A stretch of 64,000 nucleotides of DNA from JAVEDQ01 sp963783105 (GTDB taxonomy: Bacteria > Actinomycetota > Actinomycetes > Frankiales > Frankiaceae). A program made the position numbers and the translations under genes. Below, one piece after another: positions 17,415-26,379 of this stretch (position 1 is its first letter; each line of letters opens with the position of its first letter). Under the pieces are notes generated by a model. That model searched no databases. It was not told the DNA's origin and saw nothing but the letters and a program-made list of their open reading frames with translations. The stretch lies in the NCBI GenBank assembly GCA_963783105.1, contig CAWAMI010000005.1, forward strand, positions 124,001 through 188,000. Direction: 5' to 3'.

Positions 17415-18310
17415 CGCGGGGCCTCCAGGTGCTCCCGGGTCAGATCGGCGACCAGGTCCGCGTGGTGGAACCAGGGCGCGTGGCCGCCGGGCACCACGCG
17501 GAGATCCGCGTCGGGGATCAGGTGCGCCATCCTGCGACCGGCCTCCGGCGGCCCGAAACCGTCCCGCTCACCCCAGATCAGCCGCACCGGGTGGTCGACC
17601 CGGCGCAGCTGGTCGGAGGTGGTCACGATCGCCCGGCGGGGCTGGGTCCAGCGCATCGTCGCGCGCAACAGAGCGAGCAGGCTCGGGGTGTACGTCGGCA
17701 CGCGCTGCGCGGCGAGGAGCACGTCGCGGAGTTCCCCGAGGCCGGCGGGCTCCTCGCCGACCGTTCGGATCAGCCGCTCGGTGGTCTTCGGTGATGCCTT
17801 CTGCAGCGACATCAGCAGTGAACCGACGCGCGGCAGCGAGGCGAGCCGGAACGGCAGCACCGCCGAGGTGTCCAGGAAGAAGGCCGGGCATCCGATCATC
17901 ACCTGGGAACGCACCGTCCCGGGCCGGTCGGCCGCAAGCCATGTGGTCCACTGCGACCCGATCGACTGGGTGACGAACTGACTGGGACCCAGGGCCAGGG
18001 CGTCCAGGACTCCGCTCAGGTAGCCGACGGCAGTCCACCGGATGGTGTCGGCGTGATAAGAGGTCGGGTCGCTGAGCCCGAAGCCGGGCAGCTCGATGGC
18101 GTAGAGCTTGTGGCCCGGCAGCTTCGCCATCAGCGGGATCCAGAACGCCGCCGGGACCGCCCCACCGATCACCATCACGAGCGGGACCCCCTCGCCCGCG
18201 ACCAGTACCTGGGCCTGTCCACCGGTCATCGGCACGTCTACGTAGCGGCGCTCCGCCGTGACGCCGTAGCGGTCGAGGACCCGCTGCTGCGCGTCGAGAA
18301 AGGCCGTCAC
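17411..18310 (-). CDS. Alpha/beta hydrolase
   Basis: A protein of about 299 aa from GTG 18310 (VTAFLDAQQRVLDRYG). The frame continues to a further GTG at 18370, but those extra 20 residues are Arg/Pro-rich and unlike a start. The fold is shown by LVMVIGGAVPAAFW, ELPGFGLSDP, the nucleophile elbow in FVTQSIGSQW (Ser in Q-S-I-G-S), the acid in LIWGERDGFGPPEAG and the histidine in VPGGHAPWFH. First gene of the operon with the DUF998 and monooxygenase genes. Confidence 0.82.
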   Translation of the reverse strand: MTAFLDAQQRVLDRYGVTAERRYVDVPMTGGQAQVLVAGEGVPLVMVIGGAVPAAFWIPLMAKLPGHKLYAIELPGFGLSDPTSYHADTIRWTAVGYLSGVLDALALGPSQFVTQSIGSQWTTWLAADRPGTVRSQVMIGCPAFFLDTSAVLPFRLASLPRVGSLLMSLQKASPKTTERLIRTVGEEPAGLGELRDVLLAAQRVPTYTPSLLALLRATMRWTQPRRAIVTTSDQLRRVDHPVRLIWGERDGFGPPEAGRRMAHLIPDADLRVVPGGHAPWFHHADLVADLTREHLEAPR

Positions 18311-18650
18311 GGCGTCGCCGGGCTCCGGGCCAGGCACGGACCTCCGGGTTCGCCTGCAGGTGGTGTCCACGGCTTCGACGCTAGGAACCCGGCTGTCCGC
18401 CCGCGTCGGTCTGGATGCCCATTCAGCAGCTACCCGCCATGGGTCGATCTGCCCAGGTGACCCGCCGGTATCTGCGGCTGCGACCCAGTGGAGGACGCCG
18501 TCCTCGTCCGGATCCTCGAACCGAGGTTGCGGTCAGGGAAACACCGATTACGGTTCGGCAGAGAAGCAGGATCCCTGTCGGCGCGCAACGGGGAGTGGAC
18601 GTCGTGCGAGTGGCAGTCGCCGACCCGGGCGCTGGCCGGCGAGGGGCACC

Positions 18651-20057
18651 GTGAGGGCCCCGATCCGCCGGTCGCGCCGAGCGATCGTGGTGGGCGGAAT
18701 CCTCCTGCTGACGGCCGCAGCCAGCTGCTCGGGACGCTCGGGGCACTCGTCGGCAGGGATGGTGCTGAAGCGCGGCGACGCGCCACGCGCACAGGGCTTC
18801 GAGGCACCGAGCGCCGGCGAGGCGTTCGCCGACATTGCCGCGTCGGCGCCGAACGTGTCCTGGCAGCAAACAGGCAGCGAGTCCGCGGTCGCCTCGCTCT
18901 CGGTGGACGGTCGCTACGTGACCGACATCGTCGTGCCGTCCGCCGACGTCCTGAGGCGGTCGTTCGCCCTCGGTGCCGTTACCGCGGGCAAGCACGCGCT
19001 CAGCCTGGTCTTCGCCGGCGACCGGTCGTCGCCGAGCGCCTCCGAGGTACGGATCGACACCCTGACCGTTCGCGTGCTCCCGCCTGCCGATCCCGGCTAC
19101 CTGGCAGCGAGTCACGCACCGATCCTCATCGGCCGAGCCCTGCCGGCGCTCGGCGGCCCGTTCCAGAACGCCCGCACCGACACCCCGATGGTGGCGTTCC
19201 ATCAGCAGGCGCAGGCGGCCACGCCCGGCCACGTCCGCCTGGAGTACTCGCTGGTCTGGAGCAACGAGGACGGCGGCACCGACACACCCGCCCTGATGGC
19301 GCGCTGGGGTCGCACGACAGACATCGAGTGGATCTATCGCGTCGAGCTCGACCAGGGTGGCACGGTCGTCCCGGGCACGGCCGTGTACCAGGGCACCGAC
19401 CACGACACGTTGCCGTTCCGCGGCGCGTACGAGAACGGCCACCCGGTGCTGCAGACGTGTACCGAGAACAACAACGTGTGCGACCGGGCGGATGGCCCGA
19501 TGCGCCTGTTCCTGTCGGCGGAGCGGTCGCTGCCCGCCGATCGCGCCCGCGAGGTGCTCATGGACGAGAACCCGTGGACCTATCGGGTCATGGCGGAGGA
19601 GATGATCCGGGAGGGGAAGGTCGAGAACCCGTCCGACCCGCTCACCCCCGGGATGGGCGACCAGCGGACCTACCTGTACGTCGAGATCGGCAAGCACACG
19701 GCGGGCGCGGGTCCCGTGAAGGAGGCGACGCCACGGCTCAGCATCGGGATCCAGCTGGCCGGGAGCCCGACCGTCTACCGCTCCGACCACTCCGTCCGGG
19801 ACTGGGCCGTCGGTGCGGACGACCCCGCCGCCGCCACGACCGTCGAGCTACCCACCGGGACGACGCCGGCGCAGGTCGCCCGGGTCATCGCGATTCGCCA
19901 GCCGAATCTAGGCGACGACCACAGCACCATCACGGTGAGCACCATCTACCGAGGGTTCTTCCTGGACCCGTCCTACCAACCGGCTCCCAGTTTTCTCAGC
20001 TGGACCGGGGACGTAACCCTCTCCCCGCAGCACCCGCAGGCCACCCTGATCGGGTGA
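18651..20057 (+). CDS. Secreted lipoprotein of unknown function
   Basis: A 468-aa protein starting at GTG 18651, preceded by GAGGGG at 18641-18646. The N-terminus is basic (RAPIRRSRRA), then hydrophobic, ending in the lipobox TAAASC with C26 as the lipidation site. The mature part is rich in beta-like segments, including a conserved-looking region with WSNEDGGTDTPALMARWGRT, RVELDQGG and a possible disulfide between two close cysteines (LQTCTENNNVCD). No enzymatic motif was recognised. It stands alone between divergent and convergent neighbours. Confidence 0.75.
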   Translation: MRAPIRRSRRAIVVGGILLLTAAASCSGRSGHSSAGMVLKRGDAPRAQGFEAPSAGEAFADIAASAPNVSWQQTGSESAVASLSVDGRYVTDIVVPSADVLRRSFALGAVTAGKHALSLVFAGDRSSPSASEVRIDTLTVRVLPPADPGYLAASHAPILIGRALPALGGPFQNARTDTPMVAFHQQAQAATPGHVRLEYSLVWSNEDGGTDTPALMARWGRTTDIEWIYRVELDQGGTVVPGTAVYQGTDHDTLPFRGAYENGHPVLQTCTENNNVCDRADGPMRLFLSAERSLPADRAREVLMDENPWTYRVMAEEMIREGKVENPSDPLTPGMGDQRTYLYVEIGKHTAGAGPVKEATPRLSIGIQLAGSPTVYRSDHSVRDWAVGADDPAAATTVELPTGTTPAQVARVIAIRQPNLGDDHSTITVSTIYRGFFLDPSYQPAPSFLSWTGDVTLSPQHPQATLIG

Positions 20058-20216
20058 GCGTCCCAACACCGAAGCGTCCCGACACGGAAGCTTCGCCGAC
20101 GCCGAGGCTTTCCGACCCCGGCCGAGAACCGTCCTGCGTCGGGTGGCCGCCGTCCCTCATGGGCCGTTGAGCAGGTCAAACAGGTCGTTGCGGCACCGTA
20201 CGCGGCTGGCGGCTCG

Positions 20217-20894
20217 TCAGCGCACGACCTTGACGTTGAAAGCGCCAGTGCCCAGAGCGCCCATGAGCCGCAGCCAGATCGGCAGCAGCATCTCTGTCCC
20301 GCGGGCGGTCTCGAGCGGGCCGAGGTCGATGATGTCGTCGTGGCCGAAGCTCTCCAGGAGCGAGACGACCGTGGCCTTGGCCTCCGCGTCATCGCCGGAG
20401 ACGAAGATCGTCGACGACTCGCCGAGCGACTTCGGGAACACCATGAGGGAAGCGGTCAGCGTGTTGAGGGTCTTGACGACCTTGGCTTTCGGGAAGGCCC
20501 GCTGAATCTGCTCGGCTAGCGAGTCGGTGTCCTTGACGAACAGGGTGGGCGGGAAGCCGTTCGAGAAGTCGAGCGGATTGGAGATGTCGACGAGCGCCTT
20601 CCCGGCCAGGTTCTCCGCACTGGCGAGGCCGAGCACGTCAAGAGCCGCGGCGCCGGACGACGCGTTGAACACCAGCTCTGCGCCGGACGTCGCATCAGCG
20701 AAGGTGGCCAGCCCGATGTTCGGGTGGTCGGCGTGCCAGGCGGCGAACGGCGGGTTTCCCATGGCGTCGGGCGTGGTGCGGGCGAGGGTGCCACGCGGGT
20801 CGCGGGTACCGACCACGACGGCGTGACCGAGCTCGTGCAGTCGGCCGGCGATCGCCTGGCCCACCATGCCGGTGCCGAGAACTGCCACGTCCAT
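20217..20894 (-). CDS. NADPH-dependent F420 reductase-like NAD(P)-binding protein
   Basis: A 225-aa Rossmann protein. GTGMVGQAIA at residues 7-16 binds the dinucleotide, and VVVGTRDPRG supplies a basic residue expected for NADPH. DISNPLDFSNGFPPTL and VVKTLNTLTASLMVFP match the F420H2:NADP oxidoreductase-like group. Whether it uses F420 or another partner is undecided. It is divergent from a TetR regulator, with a twin palindrome between them. Confidence 0.8.
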   Translation of the reverse strand: MDVAVLGTGMVGQAIAGRLHELGHAVVVGTRDPRGTLARTTPDAMGNPPFAAWHADHPNIGLATFADATSGAELVFNASSGAAALDVLGLASAENLAGKALVDISNPLDFSNGFPPTLFVKDTDSLAEQIQRAFPKAKVVKTLNTLTASLMVFPKSLGESSTIFVSGDDAEAKATVVSLLESFGHDDIIDLGPLETARGTEMLLPIWLRLMGALGTGAFNVKVVR

Positions 20895-20915
20895 GAGAGT
20901 CCCTCCGAAGGGGTG

Positions 20916-20966
20916 CAGACAGGTCTGTCTGCCCTGAGCGTAGACACAGTCAGACAGGTCTGTCTA
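20916..20966. promoter_or_regulatory. Twin palindromic operator between the TetR and reductase genes
   Basis: CAGACAGGTCTGTCTG (20916-20931) and CAGACAGGTCTGTCTA (20951-20966) share 15 identical bases, 35 bp apart start to start. The arms AGACA/TGTCT are inverted. The second copy sits inside a larger palindrome, GTAGACA (20940-20946) and TGTCTAC (20961-20967). This is very likely the binding site by which the TetR protein controls both divergent genes. Confidence 0.8.
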
Positions 20967-20975
20967 CGATTAGGC

Positions 20976-21548
20976 GTGAGTTCGGCTCCCGCGAGCGACC
21001 GCATCCTCGACACCGCGTTCCAGCTCTTCTACGAGCGGGGGATCAGAGCCGTCGGCGTCGACCTGATCATCGCGGAGTCCGGCGTCGCCAAGGCGACCTT
21101 CTACAAGCACTTCCCGTCCAAGGACGCGCTGGTGCTCGCCTACCTCGACAAAGTGGACGGGGTCTGGAGCGGACAGCTCCGCGCAGCGGGCGAGAGCGCC
21201 GGCGTCGACCCGGCGGACCAGCTCGTGGGGCTCTTCGACGCCCTCGGCACCGCATGCCGGCGCGACGGGTACCGGGGATGTGCCTTCATCAACGCGGCGG
21301 CCGAGGCGATGCCGGGCACCGCGGTGCACGACCGCACGGTGGCGCACAAGCAGTCGGTTCTGTCGTGGATGCGCGACCTGGCCCTACGTGCCGGGGCGCG
21401 TGATCCGGACGCGCTGTCCCGCTCGCTCGCCCTCCTGCTCGATGGTGGCTTGGCCGATGGCGCCCTCGCTGCGGACCCAATGGCGGCAGCCGCCGCGAAG
21501 GAGACCGCCCGGCAGCTGGTCGCCCTCGCGGTCGGCCGCGCTGCCTAG
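20976..21548 (+). CDS. TetR/AcrR family transcriptional regulator
   Basis: A 190-aa repressor-type regulator starting at GTG 20976, nine bases after the operator palindrome. The helix-turn-helix occupies residues ~8-55: ILDTAFQLFYERGIRAVGVD, then IAESGVAKATFYKHFPSKDA. The ligand domain has DGYRGCAFINAAAE, seen in TetR members with a TetR_C_6-type C-terminus. It is probably autoregulated and controls the divergent F420-reductase-like gene. Confidence 0.9.
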   Translation: MSSAPASDRILDTAFQLFYERGIRAVGVDLIIAESGVAKATFYKHFPSKDALVLAYLDKVDGVWSGQLRAAGESAGVDPADQLVGLFDALGTACRRDGYRGCAFINAAAEAMPGTAVHDRTVAHKQSVLSWMRDLALRAGARDPDALSRSLALLLDGGLADGALAADPMAAAAAKETARQLVALAVGRAA

Positions 21549-21558
21549 CGGCCGGCTG

Positions 21559-24300
21559 TCAGTCGGGCGGCAGCGCGGCGAGCTCTGCGCGAGAGGCCAC
21601 GCCGAGCTTGCTGAACACGTTGCGCAGATGGAAGTCGACGGTGCGGGGGCTGACGAACAGGCGAGCGGCGACGTCCCGGTTCGACAGCCCCTGCCGGACG
21701 AGCGCGGCGACCTGGCGCTCCTGCGCGGTGAGCTCGGTGGTGCTGCTGACGTCCCGGCGGCGGGCGGTCTCACCGGAGGCGCGGAGTTCCTGGGTCGCGC
21801 GTGCGGTCCAGCGTGATGCGTCGAGGTCGTCGAACACCTCGAGCGCGGCCCGGAGATGCTCCCGGGCCTGGACCCGGCGGCGGGAGCGGCGCAGGTGCTC
21901 GCCGTACGCGAGGTGGATGCGCGCTCGGTCGAAGCGATGCGGGGTACTGTCCGCGTGCTTCACGGCGGCCTCGAACCCCGCCTCCGCGTCGTCCGCGTCC
22001 GCGAGCAGGGCGCGCCCGTAGGCCGCGGACGCCAGCGCCGCGTCGTCGGCGACGGCTTCGCCGAACCGCTCCAGATCCTGCGCCCAGGCCGTGGCGACGT
22101 CGGACCGGCCCGCGCGCACCGCGGCCTCGAGGCGGTCGATCGCCGCCATGCGCGCGATCGTGCCGAGCCTCAGCTGCTCCAGGTGGTGCAACGACTCCGC
22201 AGGGCCCTCCGCGATCAGCCCGCGCGTCCACCGGGTCAGGTCCTCGATGATCGGTGCCGTGACTCCCTCGCCCGGAACGCGGTCCACCGCGGCCAGGTGA
22301 TCGGTGACGTGGTCGCGCTGATCGGTCAGCGCGGCGAGGAGCGCGAGCCAGGCGTGCGGAAGGGTAGCCATGCCCGGCTGGCCACTCCCGCGCGCGAGGT
22401 CGAGCGCCTCCGCTGCGCCCGCGGCGGCCGACCGCCAGTCGCCGACGGCGATCTCGCCGAACGAGCGGCGCGTCAGCGCGTGCACGATGCGGGGCAGCGC
22501 GCCCGACTCGCGCGCCGCGGCGAGGAGCCGGGTGTGGAGGGTCAGGATCGTCTCGGCGTCGCCGAGGACGATGGCCGCGACGCCGAGGTTGGCGCCCACG
22601 TCGTTGTCGGCGTCGACGTCGCAGCTCTCGAAGGCCGCCCGGAAGGACGCGGCCGCGTCCGTCCAACGTCCGGCGTGCGCGGAGACGAATCCGGACAGCA
22701 GGTCCGCCGAGCAGCGACCGCGCGCGTCCGTCGGAGCGGGGAGCCCGACCGCGGCGACGGCGGCGGTCATGTCGCCGACCGCGTGGCCGGAGCCGTCGTC
22801 GGCGAAGTTGCCGACCGAGGCGGCGAGCAGGGTCATCGTCCGCGCCCTCTCGACATCGACCGGGCCGATCTCGCGAGCGGCACGGAGCAGCCTTCGGTGC
22901 CCCACCAGCGGTGAGCCGACGTTCCACTCGATGCGGGCGTGCAGCCGGTCGAGATCGGCCCGCACGAGCGGGTCGGTGGTCAGCGTCCGCGCCGCCTCCG
23001 CCAGGGAGCGGGCGCGTCCCGGCTGCCCGGCGAGCCACGTCGCCTGGGCGGCGGCGGCGAGCCGATGCGTCCGCTGCTCCGGCTCCGGGCTGAGCTCCGC
23101 GGCGCGAGCCCATGCGGCGGCCGCGGCCGCGTGACCGCCGCTCGACCCGGCACGCTCCGCGACGTCGACGAGCGAGGCGGAGACGTCACGGTCCGGCCGG
23201 TCGATGGCGGCGGCCAGGTGCCAGGCGCGCCGATCGGGATCACCGACCACGGCGTCGGCCAACGCCCGATGGGCATCGCGCCGCTGCGCGCTGGTCGCCG
23301 CCCGGTACACGGCCGAGCGGACGAGTGGGTGGTGCAGGGTGACGGCGTCTCCGTCCGCCCGCAGCAACCCGGCGCGTTCCGCCTCGTCGACGGCCGCGTC
23401 GTCGAGGCCGAGCCGGCCCGCGGCATCCCGCAGGACCGTCAGCCGTCCGGTGTCGTCGGCCGCCGCGACCAGCAGGAGACGCTGCGCCGGCTCGGTCATC
23501 CGGCGGACGCGGTCGAGGAAGGCGCGTTCCACGTTCCCGGCCACGGGCAGGTGCGCCGGGAGCGGCTCCCGGCCGGCCAGCTGGTCCCGGGTGAGCCTGC
23601 GGGCGAGTTCCCGCAGCGCGAGCGGATTTCCCCCGGTGGCGGCGACGAGGCGGTCCCGGACCGACGGATCGACCGCGACGCCGGCACCGACGTCGACACC
23701 GATGTCGGGGCCGGCACCCGCGGTCGCCAGCAGAGCCTCGGCGTCCTTCCCCGACACACCCTCGAGAACGAGATCGGGCAGGTCGAGGCTGTCGAAGCCG
23801 TAGCCCGTCCCGCTGCGGGCGGCGAACAGCAGCGCCACGCGCTCGGCCTGGAGCCGGCGGGCGACGAACAGCAGCGCGGCCGACGACGCCTCGTCGAGCC
23901 AGTGCGCGTCGTCGACCACCGCGAGGACGGGCGCGTCCTCGGACGCCTCGGCGAGCAGGCTCAACGTGCCGAGAAACGTTCGGAATCGGTCACCGTCCCC
24001 GGCGGCCTCGCCGAGCGCGACCCGCAGGCCCGCCTGCTGCGGCGCGGGCAGGTGGTCGAGACGCCGACGCACCGGCCACAGGAGCCGTTGCAGGGCGGCG
24101 AACGCCAGGGGGGACTCGGACTCCACGCCCGAGGTCCGGAGCACCTGCATGTCCGACGCGTGCGTTCCCGCGTCGTCCAACAGCGTCGACTTGCCGGACC
24201 CCGCTACGCCCCGGAGCACCAGCGATCCGCCGCGACCGGCGCGCGCCGCGTCGAGCAGGGCGGCGATCGTCGCGCGTTCGGCGTCCCGTCCGGCCAGCAC
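21559..24300 (-). CDS. LuxR-family ATPase transcriptional regulator (LAL/MalT-like)
   Basis: About 913 aa. The start is uncertain: GTG 24300 immediately precedes the conserved LAGRDAERATIAALL, and GTG 24351 is an alternative. Walker A is GVAGSGKST at residues 31-39, and Walker B is VLAVVDDAHWLDEA. A long helical/TPR region follows. The C-terminal LuxR domain reads LTAQERQVAALVRQGLSNRD then SPRTVDFHLRNVFSKLG. Homologous large ATPase regulators bind inducers and activate neighbouring genes. It is divergent from the DHA2 exporter, which is the obvious candidate target. Confidence 0.88.
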   Translation of the reverse strand: MLAGRDAERATIAALLDAARAGRGGSLVLRGVAGSGKSTLLDDAGTHASDMQVLRTSGVESESPLAFAALQRLLWPVRRRLDHLPAPQQAGLRVALGEAAGDGDRFRTFLGTLSLLAEASEDAPVLAVVDDAHWLDEASSAALLFVARRLQAERVALLFAARSGTGYGFDSLDLPDLVLEGVSGKDAEALLATAGAGPDIGVDVGAGVAVDPSVRDRLVAATGGNPLALRELARRLTRDQLAGREPLPAHLPVAGNVERAFLDRVRRMTEPAQRLLLVAAADDTGRLTVLRDAAGRLGLDDAAVDEAERAGLLRADGDAVTLHHPLVRSAVYRAATSAQRRDAHRALADAVVGDPDRRAWHLAAAIDRPDRDVSASLVDVAERAGSSGGHAAAAAAWARAAELSPEPEQRTHRLAAAAQATWLAGQPGRARSLAEAARTLTTDPLVRADLDRLHARIEWNVGSPLVGHRRLLRAAREIGPVDVERARTMTLLAASVGNFADDGSGHAVGDMTAAVAAVGLPAPTDARGRCSADLLSGFVSAHAGRWTDAAASFRAAFESCDVDADNDVGANLGVAAIVLGDAETILTLHTRLLAAARESGALPRIVHALTRRSFGEIAVGDWRSAAAGAAEALDLARGSGQPGMATLPHAWLALLAALTDQRDHVTDHLAAVDRVPGEGVTAPIIEDLTRWTRGLIAEGPAESLHHLEQLRLGTIARMAAIDRLEAAVRAGRSDVATAWAQDLERFGEAVADDAALASAAYGRALLADADDAEAGFEAAVKHADSTPHRFDRARIHLAYGEHLRRSRRRVQAREHLRAALEVFDDLDASRWTARATQELRASGETARRRDVSSTTELTAQERQVAALVRQGLSNRDVAARLFVSPRTVDFHLRNVFSKLGVASRAELAALPPD

Positions 24301-24417
24301 GAGACGGACCGTACCGAGCGTCCGGCGTCCGCCGCATCCCGGTGAAAACACCGGCGCGAGCGACCCCTCCGACCGGCGACGGTGACGACACGTTCCGCAC
24401 CTCACCAAGGAGGAAGC

Positions 24418-25947
24418 ATGTCGTCCCACTCCGTCGCCGATCCGGCGACAGTTCCGCACCAGCCCGGGCACGGCCGGCCCCCGGCGGCGTCCGCCGCTGC
24501 TCGCTCGGCGGAGGAGCAGGCGCCCGAGGCGCGTCGCCCGTGGACGGTGTTCGCGCTGATGATCGCCGCCCAGTTCATGGTCATCCTCGACGTGTCGGTC
24601 GTGAACGTCGCGCTGCCCTCGATCAGCGACGGGCTCCATCTGTCGGCGGCGGACTACCAGTGGACGATCAGCGCCTACGTGCTGCTCTCCGGCGGTCTGC
24701 TGCTGCTCGGCGGGCGCATCGCCGATCTGCTGAACCGGCGCCGGGCGTTCCTCGCCGGCGTGGGGCTGTTCACCGCGGCGTCGCTGGCCAGCGGGCTCGC
24801 GCAGGCACCGCTGACTCTCATCGTGTCCCGGGCCGCCCAGGGCGCCGGCGCAGCCCTCCTGACCCCCGCCGCGTTGTCGATCATCATGACCGCCTACGCG
24901 GGCCGCCAACGGCAGACCGCACTCGCCGCCTGGGGCACCGTCGGCAGCCTCGGCATCGCCGCCGGCGTGCTCTTCGGCGGGGCGCTGACCAGCGGGCTCG
25001 GCTGGCGCGCGGTGTTCTTCATCAACGTGCCGATCGGGATCGCCGTCCTTCTCGGAACGATCCGCGCCGTCCCCGCCGGTGAGTCCCAGCGGGGCGCGCT
25101 GCGTCGTCTCGACGTCCCCGGCGCGTTGATGCTGGTCGGCGGCCTGCTGGCACTGGTCTTCGGCATCGAGTCCACGCGGTCGGCCGGCTGGACGGCCCCG
25201 CGCACCTTGGCCGCCCTTGCGGTCGCCGCCGTCCTGCTGACCGCCTTCTCCCGCCTGGAGCGCCGGGCCTCGGACCCGCTCGTGCCGGCGAGCACGTGGC
25301 GGATCCGCTCGCTGGTCTCGGCGTCCGCCGTGATGGCCGGCGTCACCGGCGCCGTCGTCGGACTCATCTTCCTGTCCTCGCTGTACCTGCAGGCGATCCT
25401 CGCCTCGTCGCCGGTCGTGGCCGGGCTGCAGTTCCTGCCGCTGGCCGCCGCCATCACCGTCGCTGCCGCGGCGTCATCCCACGCGATCGGCCACCTCGGC
25501 CCCCGCACCCTGATCCTCACCGGACTGGTCGTCATGGGTGCCGGCGTGCTCCTGCTGGCCGCGAACTCCGGTGGCACGTCCTACGCCGCCGACGTGCTGC
25601 CCGGGTTCCTGCTGGTGGGAGCCGGAGTCGGCCCGATGTTCGTCGCCATCTCCGTGGCGGCCATGAGCGATGTGCCCGAGGAGAAGTCGGGCCTCGCGTC
25701 GGGCCTGATGATGACCGGGCACGAGATCGGCGCCGCCCTCGGCGTCGCCGCCCTCACCGCCGTCGCGGGCGACATCGGCACCTCCGGCGGGCTCGTCGAC
25801 GGGTACACCCACGCGCTGACCGCTACCGCCGGTCTGCTCGGCGCGCTGTTCGCACTCGCCGTGTTCGCCGTGCCCGGCGGCAGGCCGGCAGCGGCAAGCG
25901 GTCAGGGCGGTCACGGCGGTCACGGCGGTCACGGCCATGGGCACTGA
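24418..25947 (+). CDS. DHA2-type MFS exporter with a His/Gly-rich C-terminal tail
   Basis: A 509-aa transporter. ATG 24418 follows AAGGAGGA at 24408-24415. Around 14 transmembrane helices are predicted. DHA2 motifs include LDVSVVNVALPSI in helix 1, the A-like loop GGRIADLLNRRRAF and motif C-like GTVGSLGIAAGVLFGGALT. The protein ends in GGHGGHGGHGHGH, built from 9-bp GGCGGTCAC repeats, which could bind a divalent metal such as Ni, Zn or Cu. Its last 11 bases overlap the next gene. Drug or metal efflux are both possible. Confidence 0.88.
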   Translation: MSSHSVADPATVPHQPGHGRPPAASAAARSAEEQAPEARRPWTVFALMIAAQFMVILDVSVVNVALPSISDGLHLSAADYQWTISAYVLLSGGLLLLGGRIADLLNRRRAFLAGVGLFTAASLASGLAQAPLTLIVSRAAQGAGAALLTPAALSIIMTAYAGRQRQTALAAWGTVGSLGIAAGVLFGGALTSGLGWRAVFFINVPIGIAVLLGTIRAVPAGESQRGALRRLDVPGALMLVGGLLALVFGIESTRSAGWTAPRTLAALAVAAVLLTAFSRLERRASDPLVPASTWRIRSLVSASAVMAGVTGAVVGLIFLSSLYLQAILASSPVVAGLQFLPLAAAITVAAAASSHAIGHLGPRTLILTGLVVMGAGVLLLAANSGGTSYAADVLPGFLLVGAGVGPMFVAISVAAMSDVPEEKSGLASGLMMTGHEIGAALGVAALTAVAGDIGTSGGLVDGYTHALTATAGLLGALFALAVFAVPGGRPAAASGQGGHGGHGGHGHGH

Positions 25948-26191
25948 GGCGGCTCCGGTGCTCGCCGAGACGCCGCGCACGTTCGTCGGGGCGACCACGT
26001 TCGCGGTCGGCGGGCTGGGCTCCACCGGGGATCAGCAGGCCGTCGCCGACGAGATCGCCACCGTCCACGGTGTCGAGACCGTCGTCGTCGACCCGGTCAG
26101 CGGCACCGTGATCGTCACGGCTGCCCACCCGATGGACCGTGCCGACGTTGCGAGGGCACTCGAGGAGGCCGGTCACCACCTGCTCAGCTGA
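25937..26191 (+). CDS. HMA-like small protein lacking the metal-binding cysteines
   Basis: An 84-aa protein whose ATG lies within the 3' end of the MFS gene (11-bp overlap), implying coupled expression. The fold pattern matches heavy-metal-associated domains: beta strand TFAVGGL, a helix QQAVADEIATVHGVETVVVD, then SGTVIVTA, a second helix DVARALEEAG and a final HHLLS. At the place of the usual GMTCxxC there is GGLGSTGDQQ (residues 25-34), so both metal-binding cysteines are missing. It may act as a binding or regulatory partner of the exporter rather than a Cys-based metallochaperone. Confidence 0.65.
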   Translation: MGTEAAPVLAETPRTFVGATTFAVGGLGSTGDQQAVADEIATVHGVETVVVDPVSGTVIVTAAHPMDRADVARALEEAGHHLLS

Positions 26192-26327
26192 CGGCCGACG
26201 GGCGCGGCGGCGGCGGGGCCTTGCGCCACTCCGCCGCCGCGCGCACGGCAGCACGTCCGCGGGGAACCCGGTGAAATCGCCGGTACGAGAACGGCCCGCG
26301 ACCGATCATTCTTCGGCACCGGTCGCT

Positions 26328-26355
26328 GACGACCGCGAGTCGACGACCGCGAGCC
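26328..26355. repeat. 14-bp tandem repeat upstream of the TrxR-like gene
   Basis: GACGACCGCGAGTC (26328-26341) is followed directly by GACGACCGCGAGCC (26342-26355), with a third partial GACGAC. It lies 25 bases before the start codon at 26380 and could be regulatory. Confidence 0.45.
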
Positions 26356-26379
26356 GACGACATCAGGAAGGCACCGACC

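Noticed and set aside
20070..20095. CGAAGC/GCTTCG inverted pair as a terminator of the lipoprotein gene
   Set aside because: Only six paired bases across a 14-base loop; too weak to call.
21559..24909. LuxR ATPase frame extended to 24909 as one 1116-aa protein
   Set aside because: The extra N-terminal residues are the antisense shadow of the MFS gene, Gly/Arg/His-rich and without family motifs.
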